Assembly: GCA_021234535.1 (NCBI GenBank)
Contig: CM037836.1
Coordinates: 23,240,769-23,304,768 of the forward strand
Direction of reading: 5' to 3'
Source of the DNA: Stichopus chloronotus
Lineage: Eukaryota; Echinodermata; Holothuroidea; Aspidochirotida; Stichopodidae
DNA length: 64,000 nt
This document shows, in pieces, positions 1-12,140 of the stretch. Below the pieces are notes generated by a model that saw nothing but the letters and a program-made list of their open reading frames with translations, was not told where the DNA came from and did no database searches. Each line of letters begins with the position of its first letter. The first letter of the stretch is position 1. The position numbers and the translations under genes were made by a program.

Positions 1-225
1 ACGGAATTGGCAGACACAAGTAATACGTTGCCACCAGAACACTCGATTGGCACCGATGAGAGGCATAATAGTATGAACACAATTTTAACTGAACTTCCTG
101 CCATGTTGCGTTTTAACAAAAATGCATTTGTCCCTAGTCTCGACTTGGAAACAAAAGCACTAGGAATCGAACTTCAACAATGTCTGAAGGGACAAAGTCT
201 GTCATTAAGTTCAACGCTATCGTGA
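1..225 (+). CDS. Possible 3' end of an unknown protein-coding gene (partial)
   Basis: An open frame runs from the first base of the window (ACG GAA TTG) to a TGA-type stop region ending at 225, giving about 74 residues. It contains an acidic and polar stretch followed by LDLETKALGIEL, which could be helical. I recognise no domain. An AATAAA polyadenylation hexamer at 515-520, about 290 bases downstream on the same strand, would suit a 3' UTR. It may be the terminal exon of a gene extending left of the window, or a chance ORF. No splice acceptor is visible because the window starts inside the frame. Confidence 0.3.
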   Translation, partial: TELADTSNTLPPEHSIGTDERHNSMNTILTELPAMLRFNKNAFVPSLDLETKALGIELQQCLKGQSLSLSSTLS

Positions 226-2820
226 TAAGATTAACAATTATTGACAGGACCTAAATTCTTGTATGACGTTAGAGTCCATATGCCATTTAAATTAAATGTA
301 TAGTAGTCACATTTGGGTCGTAAACGTCTACAAGTTGTTAGGAAGTTCAATACACTTGTATGATCTCTTTCAACAGTGGCAATGTTTGACGATGTTTGTT
401 ATGTTTCCGCATTGCGTGTAGTTTACAAGTTGGTAATGGAGAAACTGATGAAATTGCTTCAAAACGCTATGCGGAATGTCCGGAAAGTATGCGGAAAGTA
501 TAGCCTAAACTTACAATAAAGTGACTTTCAAAGAAGCAAAAGTTTACAGATCGAGGATAAAATCAAAGTGCAATGATAGAAAGCACAGAGTGTGACTGAT
601 TTCTTTTTAAGTTGCCACCGTTTGCTGAATTGTTATGGAACTATTGTAATTTCATTGTATGGATCCTCTGCACATCCTGTTTCGTTTACAGTGTTTTAAC
701 GTCACGTGATGTGACTATTGATCGGCAGTCAACTTTAATAACAGACGCATAATCTCTTTTCAGAGAGAAATTGATTTGATACTTCAAAATATTCTTAACG
801 TGCCACGGGTCATTGAAGTATTTCCCTGCTAAATATTATAGGAGATATGAATGACGAAATTAGAAAGTGGGAATCATCGTATATGCAGTTCTATTATCAT
901 GATAGGTTTACGACTTGGACTTGTTTTTAACTCCACCACAATTACTCCGTGCAGCGTTAGTTACTATTCAACAATTCACAAATGGAACACACAAATTAGT
1001 CTTGGAGTAAAGTTAAATCAAAACATTAACTCAAGAAGTTTCTGTTTTAATAGTATCGGAAAATATGAAAAATACAATATGGATTACTGCGTAAATCTTC
1101 GTAAGGTTTTTCTTTCTTGGTTTTGGTCTTAAAGACCGACAGGACAAAATTACAGTAATTGAATTAAATGATAAAATAGAGATTGAAGTGGTCAGTCATT
1201 AGTAGCTTGAAAATCGTGAAGCTTGCTCAATGTTTGCCGACTTCTGATAAACACTGATGACCTGTGCCTACCAAAACTCATTCCTTATTCAAGCAAGGGA
1301 GAGTCATAAAACACATATTCATGAACACTATCGATTAAATGTGAACAGCAGAAAATTAAATAAAAAATCAACAGGTTTTTCTCTCTACTGGAACACTCTC
1401 TGACAGAATGACTTTTGGAACTAGAAATTTTTCGGGGAAAAAGTAACTGCGATAGTTTCAAAATATTGGTCCAGATTTTATCTAAGGTTACCTACTAAGA
1501 CCCCAAATTTTCTTGTACCCTAGGCTTCAACTGATGGTGGCTTAGATGGTAATCCCGATAATAAGAAACAAATATAATTCGGGCAAAACTCTCTGAGGTC
1601 TCAGCATTTTTTTATAAGGCGCACTTATGCCTATGACAGATGATTCGTAATTCAATATGATTCTTGTGTCACCTCAACCCATTTGATATGTATTCTTTTT
1701 TTCAAAGATTGATTTGTTTTTCACAGGAATTGAGAAATCACAGACATAATATCCCTAATTCAAGTCTGGGTACATGTACACCAGGGGAGTGCCGTTTTCG
1801 AACATCAAGGGAGGGGGGGGGGGGGTTGATTGAAAAGTCAAAATATTCTTGTATGTTCAGCGCTCCGCTACATAGTTCTGCCGTTTTTCAGCCCCCAACC
1901 CCCATACTTTTTTCTTTCCGTCGAGCCTGATAGTGCCATTTTTGTGAAGACTGCACCCCCTCCTTTAATAAATGCTGGATCCCCTCCTGATAGTGTATTC
2001 TTAGAGTCCGAAAACTGTCTAGGCAGAGTAACTTCTCATTTGCAAAAACATCCAGCCAGTCAGAATTCGGAACCTTCACACCCCTAAACATATGATCCTA
2101 GCTTCAGCTTTAAGTAGTATAGCGAGACGGAGTAAAAGACAGTTTCACTACATAGAATAAGAAGGGACAAGTGCATGCTAATTTCTTTCATATTTTCTTT
2201 TTGTCATCTGCCCAGTGGGAACATTCAACACGATACAAAAATGACTTTTTGTAAAAAATTAAATTTGAAAACTTGTTGTTGGTTTTTCTTGTACTCCAAC
2301 AAATATTCATGATGGGGTAAAAACCTTTCTTAAGGGTAAAACGATATGTCACTTTACTGGTGTATAAATGGTACATTTCAGTCATTTAATACTTTGTTCA
2401 TGCCTTTTACAAAGTAACAAAAACATCAATGAAGTATTGTTGTTCTCTCAGAAGCCAGTACTAAGCATGAAAACAAAATCACCCGTTTTGCTACTATGTT
2501 TATGACCCATTTGGGTCAATTCGAACAGGGGAGATGAGAATCATATGAATCATGGACTGAAAATTGCATAAAATTGCAAAATTCGGTTGCTAAGGATGAA
2601 ATAATAACAACCGTACTTGGCTTAATTTACTCTAGTTCCGGTCCCATATGTTATCTTAACATAGTAGGATAGGTAGCTGAAATATACATCTTACATAACG
2701 TTTTGCACTTTCTTCTTCCAAATCGGATTGAACAGATTTATGGTGAAGAAAATGAAAAATTCTGTCAGAAAGTCTGTCAGATTGAGTACTAAATAAAATT
2801 AGACAGAAAAAGCTACGTTT
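226..2820. other. Intergenic region left of gene A, repeat-derived
   Basis: I see no supported gene here. It contains an AATAAA at 515-520, a poly-G run near 1811-1824, and two copies of a dispersed repeat (about 1500-1545 and 1800-1935). The repeat carries the phrase TTCTTGTA, followed by GCGCTCCGCT and a C-rich tail. Similar copies lie near 41500, 50450 and, inverted, near 57250. The short ORFs here have no recognisable similarity. Confidence 0.5.
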
Positions 2821-5800
2821 TCATTCAGTTTTCGTTTTGCTTGGTAAGAATCTATAGCAAAGACAGCGATAATAATTTCTTAATATAAAAAAGTCAATGT
2901 ATATTATTATTAATGTTATGGCGCATAGAAACAAAGTGACGTCAATCATGTAAAGTTCAATAATGCCCATGTCAGCCGATCTTGGCCTCAGATGATCGCC
3001 ACCGAATTTCATGACGTGCTCGATCCAGTATACCGCCCTCTCTAATGGTGTCATCGGCATGTCCTGATGAATGTCTGAAAAATGCTTTGCCCGGGCTTTG
3101 TAACTGCAAAGACAAGTAATGCAAAAGTATTATTTTCCTGTATGTATTCCAGTTAACCTACTACTATTATTGCCTGATTGGTGATACTGTATTATTTCTA
3201 TTTATTTCAAGTAATTGTAAGGCATGAGTCTATAGACCTTGGCTAAGAAACTCGGAGAACTTACGCACAGAGAGCCAAAGGCGTCAAAATATTTTTGCAT
3301 TTGATGCGCTAGATGAAAAGTACCTGACAATGCTCCACTTGTTATTATTATATCTTTATTGATATTACTGTATCATTGTTATTTATTTCAAGTAATTGTA
3401 AGGTATGAGTTTATAGACAGTGGCTAAGAAACTCGGAAAACTCACGCACAGAGAGCCAAAGCATCAACATACTTTTTTTTTTATTTAACGCACCAGATGA
3501 ATAAGTACGTGACAGTACTCCAGTTATTATTATAGCCTTATTGATATTACCGTATCATTGTTACTTACTTATTTCAAGTTATTGTAAGGCATGAGTTTAT
3601 AGACCCTGGCTAAGAAACTCTGAAAACTAACGCACAGAGAGCCAAAGCGTCAAAATATTTTTGCACTGAATGCGCTAGATAAATAAGTACGTGACAGTGC
3701 TCCACTTATTATTATTATATCCTTATTGATATTACTGTATCATTGTTATTTATTTCAAGTAATTGTAAGGCATGAGTTTATACAGACCGTGGCTAAGAAA
3801 CTCGGAAAACTAACGCTCAAAGAGCCAAAGCGTCAAAATATTTTTTGTATTTAATACGCCAGATGACTTAGTAAGGAAAAGAGTATAAATAAAAACACTT
3901 CATTTACTGTGTTGTACACATGTATATCATATTAAGGGTAGACTTATATTAAAAGCTACTTTCTTCTTTGAGCTACGATTTCTGGAACATAATGAGTATT
4001 CGATGGCTTTGTATTTGCGGAGAGGCTAGCAGTACCTGGGGTTCAGGAGAACTTCTTGAACAACGGCCATCAGTGTTTGCTCCGTGATATTTGTTTTCTT
4101 CAGCATTAGTCCCATGCCTTTCTTTTGAACTCTTGCGGCATGAGTAACTTGTTCCGCGAAAAGGGGTATGATCACCATGGGAACACCGTGGTGGATTGCT
4201 TCATGAACACCGTTACTACCGCCATGATAAATCAAGAGGCGAGTCTTCGAGTGTGCTACCAAGAGACCAAACAATCCATTTTGAAATAGGTGAAAGTATA
4301 ATTTCATTCGCTGGGATAACGTTTTAATTAACCCTGAATATTCATGTTGTTGCAAATGTAAGCGCTATATGTTAAATTATCAATTTGATGACCAACGTTG
4401 CCAAAATCCATTAGTTAGTTTGAGGGCATAGTTGTAAAGAGACACTTGAGCTCGAGTCACAAGTCGAGTCAAGGCTACTGCATTACAAATCGTGTCAAGT
4501 CAAGTCAGCACTAGTTGTCGATTCAAGTCAAGTCGAGTCAGTGCTCCATCCGAGTCAAGTCGAGGCAAGTAAAAGATAATTCGCCGGCAAGTCATTTCGA
4601 GTCGGTAATTATCATTGATCAAGACAGTTTCAAGTCAAAAAACGAAGTTAGTAACCCACTGGCAAAATGTTGAGGGAGGGGTATCAAGTAGAAAAATTTC
4701 AAATTCATGTGGGCTTCGGTGGTCCAAATAAAAAATTGTAACAAACAAGCGTGAATGAAAATGTTAACGGTAATCTCTGAAGTTAAGTTGAAACCTTCTT
4801 TGGACAGTAAGGTCAGACAGCTTTTGGGGTGGTTAAGTAAGTAATCGCTAAGATGTGATTTGTTTAAAACAGATTAGGTTTGTTCAGGACTTGGTGGTAC
4901 ACATATTTCAACACACTCCTCCCCCACCCCCACCCCACCCCCAAGAAAAAAACAGTGCAAATCGGATGTATTAATTAAACCCCTTATACATAACAGATGA
5001 ACAGAAAATGAATGTTCTGAATCTGATCTGACTGTGTTACCTTTACAAATACTGTACTGTTGACAACCGTAAAGTATGCAAGTAACATGAAAACGTGCAT
5101 GGAGAAACATATGAAACACATCTTTCAAAACCACACAGGTGTTCTTAGAAATTTATTCTAAGAAATAAGGTAAATCATTCAAAGGGAAAATGCAGTCATT
5201 CAGGTTTAAATTAGGGTAGTAATCAACTACAATTCATGAATGGTTTTTAAAAATCATGCGACAGTATTTTTGTCACTAAATTTTGAAAATTATGAGAGAC
5301 TTCTTCCTTTTCCTTGGATACAATATTATATCCTGAAATATAATGAAAAGTACGTGGTAGAGAGAAAAAAAGGGTAAATTAGCTATTTTTTTTTGGTAAA
5401 AGTTTATGACGAATACTCTTGCCGTTAAAGTTTACTTTATTTGGAAATCATAACATTAAATACTTGTGTATCTCGTTTCTTCATTCACAACCCTCACACT
5501 TTTTTAACATTGACTTTAAGATGAAGGTATGAAGGAAACAAACAATAAACGAAGCCCCACATTTCTATTATTATGACTTCCGAGAGTAGTACGGTACCAT
5601 ATGTCACTTCTGTGTAATAAATCATCATACAATAAAATATAGTTCAAACTGATTCATCAAATTCAAAGAGTCACTCAAAGAAGTCGTCTATTTACTCAAA
5701 CGGCATGGGACTGTGAAGATGGTTTAGGCTTTCCGTTTTTCCTTTTCTCTCGAATTATTCGTATATCATCCGATATTAATAAATCATGTACAAGAAACCA

Positions 5801-8800
5801 TTTGCACAACTTAGCTCTGATGTAATGCAATCTGGGGCAATCACCAGAATATGGAAATACTTGGTATAGATAGTTAAGTGTACTGTACCCTCCTGCTTGT
5901 AAAGTTTCGATACGGTTCCACACTGCGAGGTGCTTAGAATGCATGAGCAACGGGTTCGTAATTTAAATTATGAGTTACGATGGTTGAAGTTGCAAAAAAC
6001 GAACAGTGAAAAGAGTGCGGCGAGCTGAAATTTTTGGCTCAAGTCAAACACTAAAAATTCGAGTCAAGTCAATCTGGTCGCTGACTCGAGTCCACGTCGA
6101 GTAATTGATGTTATGACTTGAGTCCAATTAATTTCATTCATGCTAGTGATCAAGTCGAGTCATTACAAAAGGCAACTCGAGGACACTCGAGTCCGAGTCA
6201 ATGACTCGAGTCATTACAACTCTGTTTGAGGGGGCTTCTAGATATATCAAATGTCAAATCTACATATTTTCGTCACGTTAGAAAAAGCAGTTCAACATTG
6301 GTTGTAATAATATCTTGCATCCCTTCACAACAACAATGATGTCATTTCAGTCAATCAGAGTTTACCTGGGGAACAATTTAAATGTTGAGAGACTGCGACC
6401 TCCAATGTTCCAATTGAAATCTCTTTGCACAAACTGGTGATAAAAACAAGTGATGCATTTACGCAAAAGGCAGACTTTTCAAATTCACTCTTTCTGTGAA
6501 GCAAAGTTATCATAACTTTCTACGAGTCTATCGATGTGAAAGGAAAAATATTCGAAAGATGTATGCTGAAATATGATAAATTAGTACAAAGGTGGCGTTT
6601 GTTTATAAGAAAAGTTTAGTACACACATGATGGAAGTTTTTTCGATACATATATACAAAAATATGCACAACTTGAAGAGGCATTTCACTTAAATTACATA
6701 CTACAAATAAGGGTTTCTTTAATAATAAAAACAAAACTCTTCAGAAACATCGCAAAAACCCACCTCAAAATCTACCAGACATGACGTACCTAATAAATCA
6801 TTTTGTGGAAGCCACTTCAGGAGCATTGTATTGTTACCGATGCTTGCTGGCGGTTCTGCGTTATGTCTCCATAGAATTCTTTGAGGCAGTTTCCTGAAGA
6901 CACGCGCAAACACGTCAGCTGTGCCCTTGTTTGATAATCCTGTAATAGCAGAACCCTTTGAAAAGAAAGCGAGAAACCAGGTACAAGGAAGTGCTTGAAT
7001 TATGATACGGGAAGATCGCAATCTTCTACAGATGAAAGTACCACATTCAAAGAAAATATTATCATTGTAATTGTATGAATAAAGACAATAATGTTATCCA
7101 CGAAGGAGAGGTGCCATAGATGAAATGGGATTCTGAAATTGATAAGAGTAATGGGATTTCAGAAATTAAAATGGTCGAACTGTGTCTAAAGTAGGCGCTC
7201 TTGAGAGTATACCAACAAGGTGCTTCTCGATATCAAATAATGGATCTCAGAAACATCTTTCAAAACAATGTTGACCCTAATGTTGCTTTGAAGAGTTATA
7301 CATTAAAAGGAATAGTCCGATAGCAAGATCAACAATCGGTAGAGTATATCAATGATCATAAGCGAAACATCAAAGGAGCTCTACAGATAATAAGGATTAA
7401 CTGCTTTGAACTCACCAAAGTAAATATGATAATACCATGTTCTCCTGATCCTTCGACGAACTGCGCTATTTCCTAAAGTTGAAGAGAACAACACGTTGCT
7501 AGAAGCACAACTATGACATACTTGTCGTATATGGAAAACCTAGTTAAGGCATTTAAAGACGTGATTATATTACATCATTTGAACTATTGCTGAGGCAAAA
7601 AGCAGAAGTGTATACGAGCGTATTAAGTTTCAAGTTTATTTTCCACTCTCCGTCTTAACAAAAACATAATATAAGTATATCTATTGGTGCAAAGTTCAAT
7701 TAAATTATCAGCAATCTTGTCAATATGTCAATTGTGACGGTGAACTCTACAGATGATACCAGACCAGATAAAGAACAGAAGAAGTAAAAAGAATACTTTC
7801 GAGTCTGTCCCGTCGAGAAAAGAAAAGGGAAAACTCAACAGATAAGCTTTCTTAGAGAAAAATAAATGAGAAAAAGTAGGAAAAAATGCAAATCCCTCAC
7901 AAGAGTTACAAAGATTGCAATCAAATCAAGGCAAGGAACTAGTGATATCTATTAAACAGGTATTCTTTAAATCCTCTTTTGAAAATACATTTAGCGAAGA
8001 AAGTTTCCTTAGTTCATGATGCAATGAATTCCAGAGCTGAACATCAACGCTACCAATTTGATTTTGGTTGTGCTTAGTTCTAGAATAAGGGTGAATTAAG
8101 GATTGCCTGCTGCGTGTATTGAATGAATGAAAATCTGCATTGGTTGAATGAAAATGATTGAAAACATCAGGTAGTGAATTACCATTAACCTGTGCATAAA
8201 TATCCCAAGATGATAATCATACATATCAAAAACCCAAAAAATTGTGTTCCTTAAAATATTACGTACAATGCGCTTTTGCAGTTTATGGAAACATTCAAGA
8301 ATCTCTAGGGGTAACATATACTTCAGTCGATGTAAAATTCAATTTACTTTGAAACCTTTTTTTATTTCTACCTCTGCCAATGTGTTCCACTCAACTAAAT
8401 TTATTCATCAATTGTTATACCAAGGAAACTTGGTATGATGTGATGCATCCTTTTCGTTGTCCATCCAGGAAAACATTCATACCCTTTTTATCACGTATTT
8501 TGTCATGAAAAATCAATAACTTTGTTTTCATAATATTCAGAGACAACTTGTTTGTTTTAAGTCAATCTGATATGTAGTGGAAATTATTGGTAACATCATT
8601 TGGAGAATCAGTAATATTTTTGTGTTGATAGAAAACTGTAGTATTATCTGCAAGTAATATGAAGTTTGATTTCCATGTACATTTGTGTGTGCAATTATTA
8701 TAAAGTATAAAGGGCAAGTGTCCTAGTATTGAGGTTTGAGGTATACCAATATTTTTAAATGAAATTCCAGAAGCACAACCATCAAATTGTGCATATTATT

Positions 8801-10833
8801 GGCGAATTTCAAGGTAAATGTGTCACACCCAGAATGCAATTATAGGCATATAACTTTCCCCGTAGAATATAGTGATCAATGGTGTCAAATGCTTTCGACA
8901 AATCAGTGACAATGGCGGCGGTAGTGAGCTTGTTGTCTAAACCAGTGGAAATTTTATCTATTAGATTTAAGGGGGCTACACAAGTAGAGTAATTTTCACG
9001 AAGACTGTACCGATGAATGCAGAGGATATCATGTTTGATTACAAAACCGTACAACCTGTTATGTACCAGTTGCTCAAATATTTAGCTAACATATAGCTAA
9101 CAAAGAGAACTCGTATTTTGCAAAACAATGAAAAAGATAATAACTCCTGATAATGCTCCTAATAATAATGTAGAAGAATGGGAATATCGCTTAAGAGGTT
9201 GGAACTTAGCAACAAACTTTTTCTCAGTGTAATAATTACATTTCTTACATCGCTTCTTGTAAGTTTCTCTTGTTATTAGTGAGCTTCGTGCCTAAATAAA
9301 TTGCATGGTCATCTGATACTAGCAGAGAAACACTCTCTTTCAATTTAAACGATTCAATATTTAATGTTTATTTACAGCAGCATAATGGTATTGCAGTACT
9401 ACTGCACTTTTTAAGGAGGAGTAACTGACTGCACCTGTCGGAATCATGCTCACCTATCAAATCAATGCATTAAAAGAAAGATTACTTTCATTTTGTCACT
9501 GAAGTGCTCATACGTTTACTCCTAAGATACGCATACTTGCATTCGCACTCACGGGATTGTACATGTACTCGCATATAGGAGCTTGTACACACACTCTCAC
9601 TCACAGGATTTGACAAAAATCAGATACCTGCACTCAACACTTTGTACTCGTACTCGTGCTTGTGCTTAAGATACTGTTCTCGTACTGGAGGTTTTGTGCT
9701 TACCAGTCAAACTATACATTAATCTTGGCTACTTTCGCTGCTGCACATTTTGTGGAAGTACATCTTTAGAATATGGTACACTACTATAACTTAGCCTTCT
9801 ACTTTTAAACATCAGAGTACTGCAAAGACATGGTAAAGGATACAACAGAAAACTGCCGGTTACTAAAAACGACGAAATATAGACACTAGCCAGCATGTCA
9901 ACATGAAAGAATTCAAAAGAAAACAAAGTCAACAGTGTTACCTACATTCGGCAAGGGCTTGCTTTTTCTGGACACCAAACCTCCAACCGGTATGTAATTT
10001 GGAGTATATGGTCGTGGAAAGTCGCTTCCCAGACTGACATGTGCAAGGAACAATGAAGCATGTGAGTACAGTTCTTTGATGGATTTATCTGGAGAAATAT
10101 TATGCTCTACTTGAATTTGTTGAAACTGCCTGTTTGATATATACGGGAATATATCGTAAACGAGTGCGGATACTAAATTCTGAAGTCTCTCAATGAATGT
10201 CATTTCATCGGTGAGAAAGCCAAATGCATCAAAAGGAACATACGATGAAGGATACGGCATTCCAATAAATCCTTCATGAAATATGGGTGCCCTTATTGAT
10301 GGAAAAACAACTGCGAAAGGTGTATTAACGTAATGAGCCATCAAAACGTCACATGACGAAAGAGGAAAAACTAAAGTTAAATCGAAGTGGGAGGTATTCA
10401 ATACTTCCAAAACCTTTTTATCGTTCCACACGTCTAGACAACTAGTGTACATAGTTTCCAGGACATAAGAAAACAGCTGAAGCATCTTTCTCCATCCTAA
10501 CTCAGTAAATGCAGACTTCTTCATCGTTTCTTCTAACTCTTCGACGTATCTCTTCGTGTAAGACGCTTTGAAGGTCAGAAATTGACTGAATGTGCCATTT
10601 GGAAATCCCGTCATGCCTTTTACGTCACTTGTTACAATCGTTACATTATGTCCATTTGAGACTAGCCCTCCAGTTATAGTAGAGAGGAACATGTAATGAC
10701 TCGGAGATGCTAGTGCATTTGCTGTAACTAGGAGGATATTTCCACCACTACATTGACCTACCCACAGGGAGAGACATGACAATGTTAACATGTACCTTAT
10801 TGTCTGTCCATTTTTTTGTCTTTGCTGAGCCAT
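2821..10833 (-). CDS. UDP-glycosyltransferase gene A (UDP-glucuronosyltransferase type), 5 exons, 537 aa
   Basis: Predicted to transfer a sugar from a UDP-sugar to small lipophilic acceptors in the ER lumen. Exons in transcript order: 9946-10833, 7416-7472, 6790-6955, 4036-4255, 2821-3103; all introns are GT..AG. The start is the ATG at 10833 (MAQQRQKNGQ), because the frame beyond it opens only with TTG. Residues 10-30 form a signal peptide. H46 in SPSHYM is the catalytic His. The C-terminal half has the signature RHNAEPPA, WLPQNDLL and YHGGSNG (380-386). The donor motif reads E405-Q406 rather than the usual DQ. One membrane helix spans about 495-518, and the tail KTKTE fits a KxKxx ER-retrieval signal. 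Intron 1 (2.5 kb) holds a LINE fragment, intron 3 a hAT element and intron 4 a tandem repeat. Closest relative is gene B. The family call is certain; the substrate and exact sugar are not. Confidence 0.93.
3186..3860. repeat. Tandem repeat of about 182 bp, four units, intron 4 of gene A
   Basis: The phrase CAAGTAATTGTAAGG recurs at about 3208, 3389, 3575 and 3756, with spacings of 181, 186 and 181. Each unit also carries CTAAGAAACTC, CGCACAGAGAGCCAAAG and GTGACAGTGCTCCA blocks. Gene B has only two such units at the corresponding place. Confidence 0.9.
4427..6224. mobile_element. Non-autonomous hAT-type DNA transposon, copy 1 (intron 3 of gene A)
   Basis: The ends are inverted: left CATAGTTGTAA (the sister copy has CAGAGTTGTAA) and right TTACAACTCTG. 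The element is flanked by a perfect 8-bp direct repeat, TTTGAGGG, at 4419-4426 and 6225-6232. CAGAG..CTCTG termini with an 8-bp target duplication are diagnostic of hAT elements. Both subterminal regions (4450-4640 and 6040-6215) are packed with degenerate GAGTC/GACTC repeats, probable transposase-binding sites. No transposase is recognisable inside, so it is presumably mobilised in trans or dead. The element is 1798 bp long. Confidence 0.9.
8080..9075 (-). mobile_element. LINE reverse-transcriptase fragment, intron 1 of gene A (internally deleted)
   Basis: Minus-strand pieces encode reverse-transcriptase sequence, including the block DLSKAFDTIDH (8809-9054) and a C-terminal tail with LQKRIVRNILR and YHLGIFMH (8096-8317). 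These resemble non-LTR elements of the CR1/L2/Jockey group. Several stops and frameshifts make it a fossil. Compared with the sister copy in gene B, about 0.93 kb is missing at 9070-9080, where CAAATATTT joins AGCTAAC. It lies in the same orientation as the host gene. Confidence 0.8.
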
Positions 10834-10879
10834 TGGAGACACCTGATCCAATCAATAACCAAAAGTAACTTTCAATATT

Positions 10880-11270
10880 ACTTATTAAGGCGTATCCGAC
10901 TTAGACGTGGTTCCAATTTTATAATTAATCGATGGAAAAGTAGTACATGTGAGCAGTGCTTGGAGATCCTTGGCTTGACTTTGGTTTTTCTTTGAAACTA
11001 CGGCAGTAATATATATATGAATACCACAGTGTTTAAATGTTAAAACTAATCTTTGAGTCTTTGAGTTTTTATTTACAGTTCCAAAGGTGCAAATCTGATA
11101 ATTGTCTTGATGATTTAAGTCCGTAATCAAACTTTAATCTTAGATTTTAGGACGTTTGATCGGATGCTGTATGAAAAAAATCGAAGATACCCGTGGCTTA
11201 ACACTTAGCAGAGACAATGTCATTGCTGTAAGGAATTGATTAGAATCTCCACTTTATGTAGCAGACTTGG
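10880..11270 (-). promoter_or_regulatory. Conserved upstream block of gene A (putative promoter or 5' UTR)
   Basis: This block is similar to 22540-22930 (gene B) and in part to 27480-27680 (psi2). Its core at 11049-11100 lies about 216 bases upstream of the ATG, against 218 in B and 199 in psi2. Read on the minus strand, the core includes CTGTAAATAAAAACTC, which is TATA-like. Just before the ATG, the sequence CAG|GTGTCTCC could be the acceptor of a 5' UTR intron. Promoter function is inferred from conservation and constant spacing only. Confidence 0.35.
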
Positions 11271-11517
11271 TTAAATATTTGGCGAGATTATTCGGTGAAG
11301 GTGAACTTCAGATTTATTTCTTGTCATGTTTCAGAATATATTGATTAAAACTACTATTTAAACTTATTCTATTCTAAAAGTATTCTATAGATTTACAGTG
11401 GGTAAATTGACGTTACATCAAGAGAAATGCAGCTAACTGGGAGGGTTTTAGTCTACCTCCCTACATGATTAAAAAGAAAAGTGTGTGTCAACTTTGAACA
11501 ATATGGACACTATTCAA

Positions 11518-11702
11518 TTTTTTATTTTGTTTCCTAATGACCTGCAACAACACTTCCTTAACACCAAAGAGTCAGTGTATGTTATGAGTAAAGTTATTAG
11601 GCAGAAAACGAAAGTAATATAATGCCCATGCCTGCCCTCTCTAATAGTGTCATCGGCATATCGCGATTAGCGTCTGAGAACAGCTCTGCTCTGGCTTTGT
11701 AA
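11518..11702 (-). pseudogene. psi1: degenerate UGT terminal exon
   Basis: The minus strand retains the acceptor CCAG followed by a relic of YKARAKHFSDIHHDMPMTPLE (reads YKARAELFSDANRDMPMTLL). An internal deletion of about 60 bp then joins ERA to MGII, removing the VYWIEHVMKFGG..RPRSAD segment just before the membrane helix. A stop follows soon after. Weak similarity to the membrane and tail region continues to about 11518. No other exons of this copy are recognisable. The same deletion is present in psi2 at 23218-23429. Confidence 0.8.
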
Positions 11703-12140
11703 CTGGAAAAGACTCATGAAGAGAAATTGAGTCATAATATTCTGCAACGATACCTTTCGAAAACTATATTATCAACTTTTATCGAAATGGTAAAATACTG
11801 GCATTCGTACTTTTTGGTTTTTCATGGGATTTTTTTTATCATGAATTGAAATCAGGCCTAAGCAGCTGCCAGTGTGAGTTCCATATAATTTAATTGGTGT
11901 TTTAACTTTTGAATGAGAAATATAAGTGACAGTCAATCAATTGAGACTCTTATTAACCCCTAATCAATGTGTAAAATTTTCATGTTCTGATTTTTTTACT
12001 CTTCCCTCATTGTTAATTGAAATGTATGCATATAGTATCAACATTTTGAAACATTGACTTTATTTGTATGCTAAAGGAGGGTATATGAGTTTTTATATAC
12101 TTTTTTCATAGCAACTTGGTTTTCTTCTTCCAAATCTGGC

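Noticed and set aside
10834..10851. N-terminal extension of gene A (and similarly of gene B to 22523)
   Set aside because: It would need a TTG start; the ATG at 10833 (22493 in B) gives the family-standard exon length.
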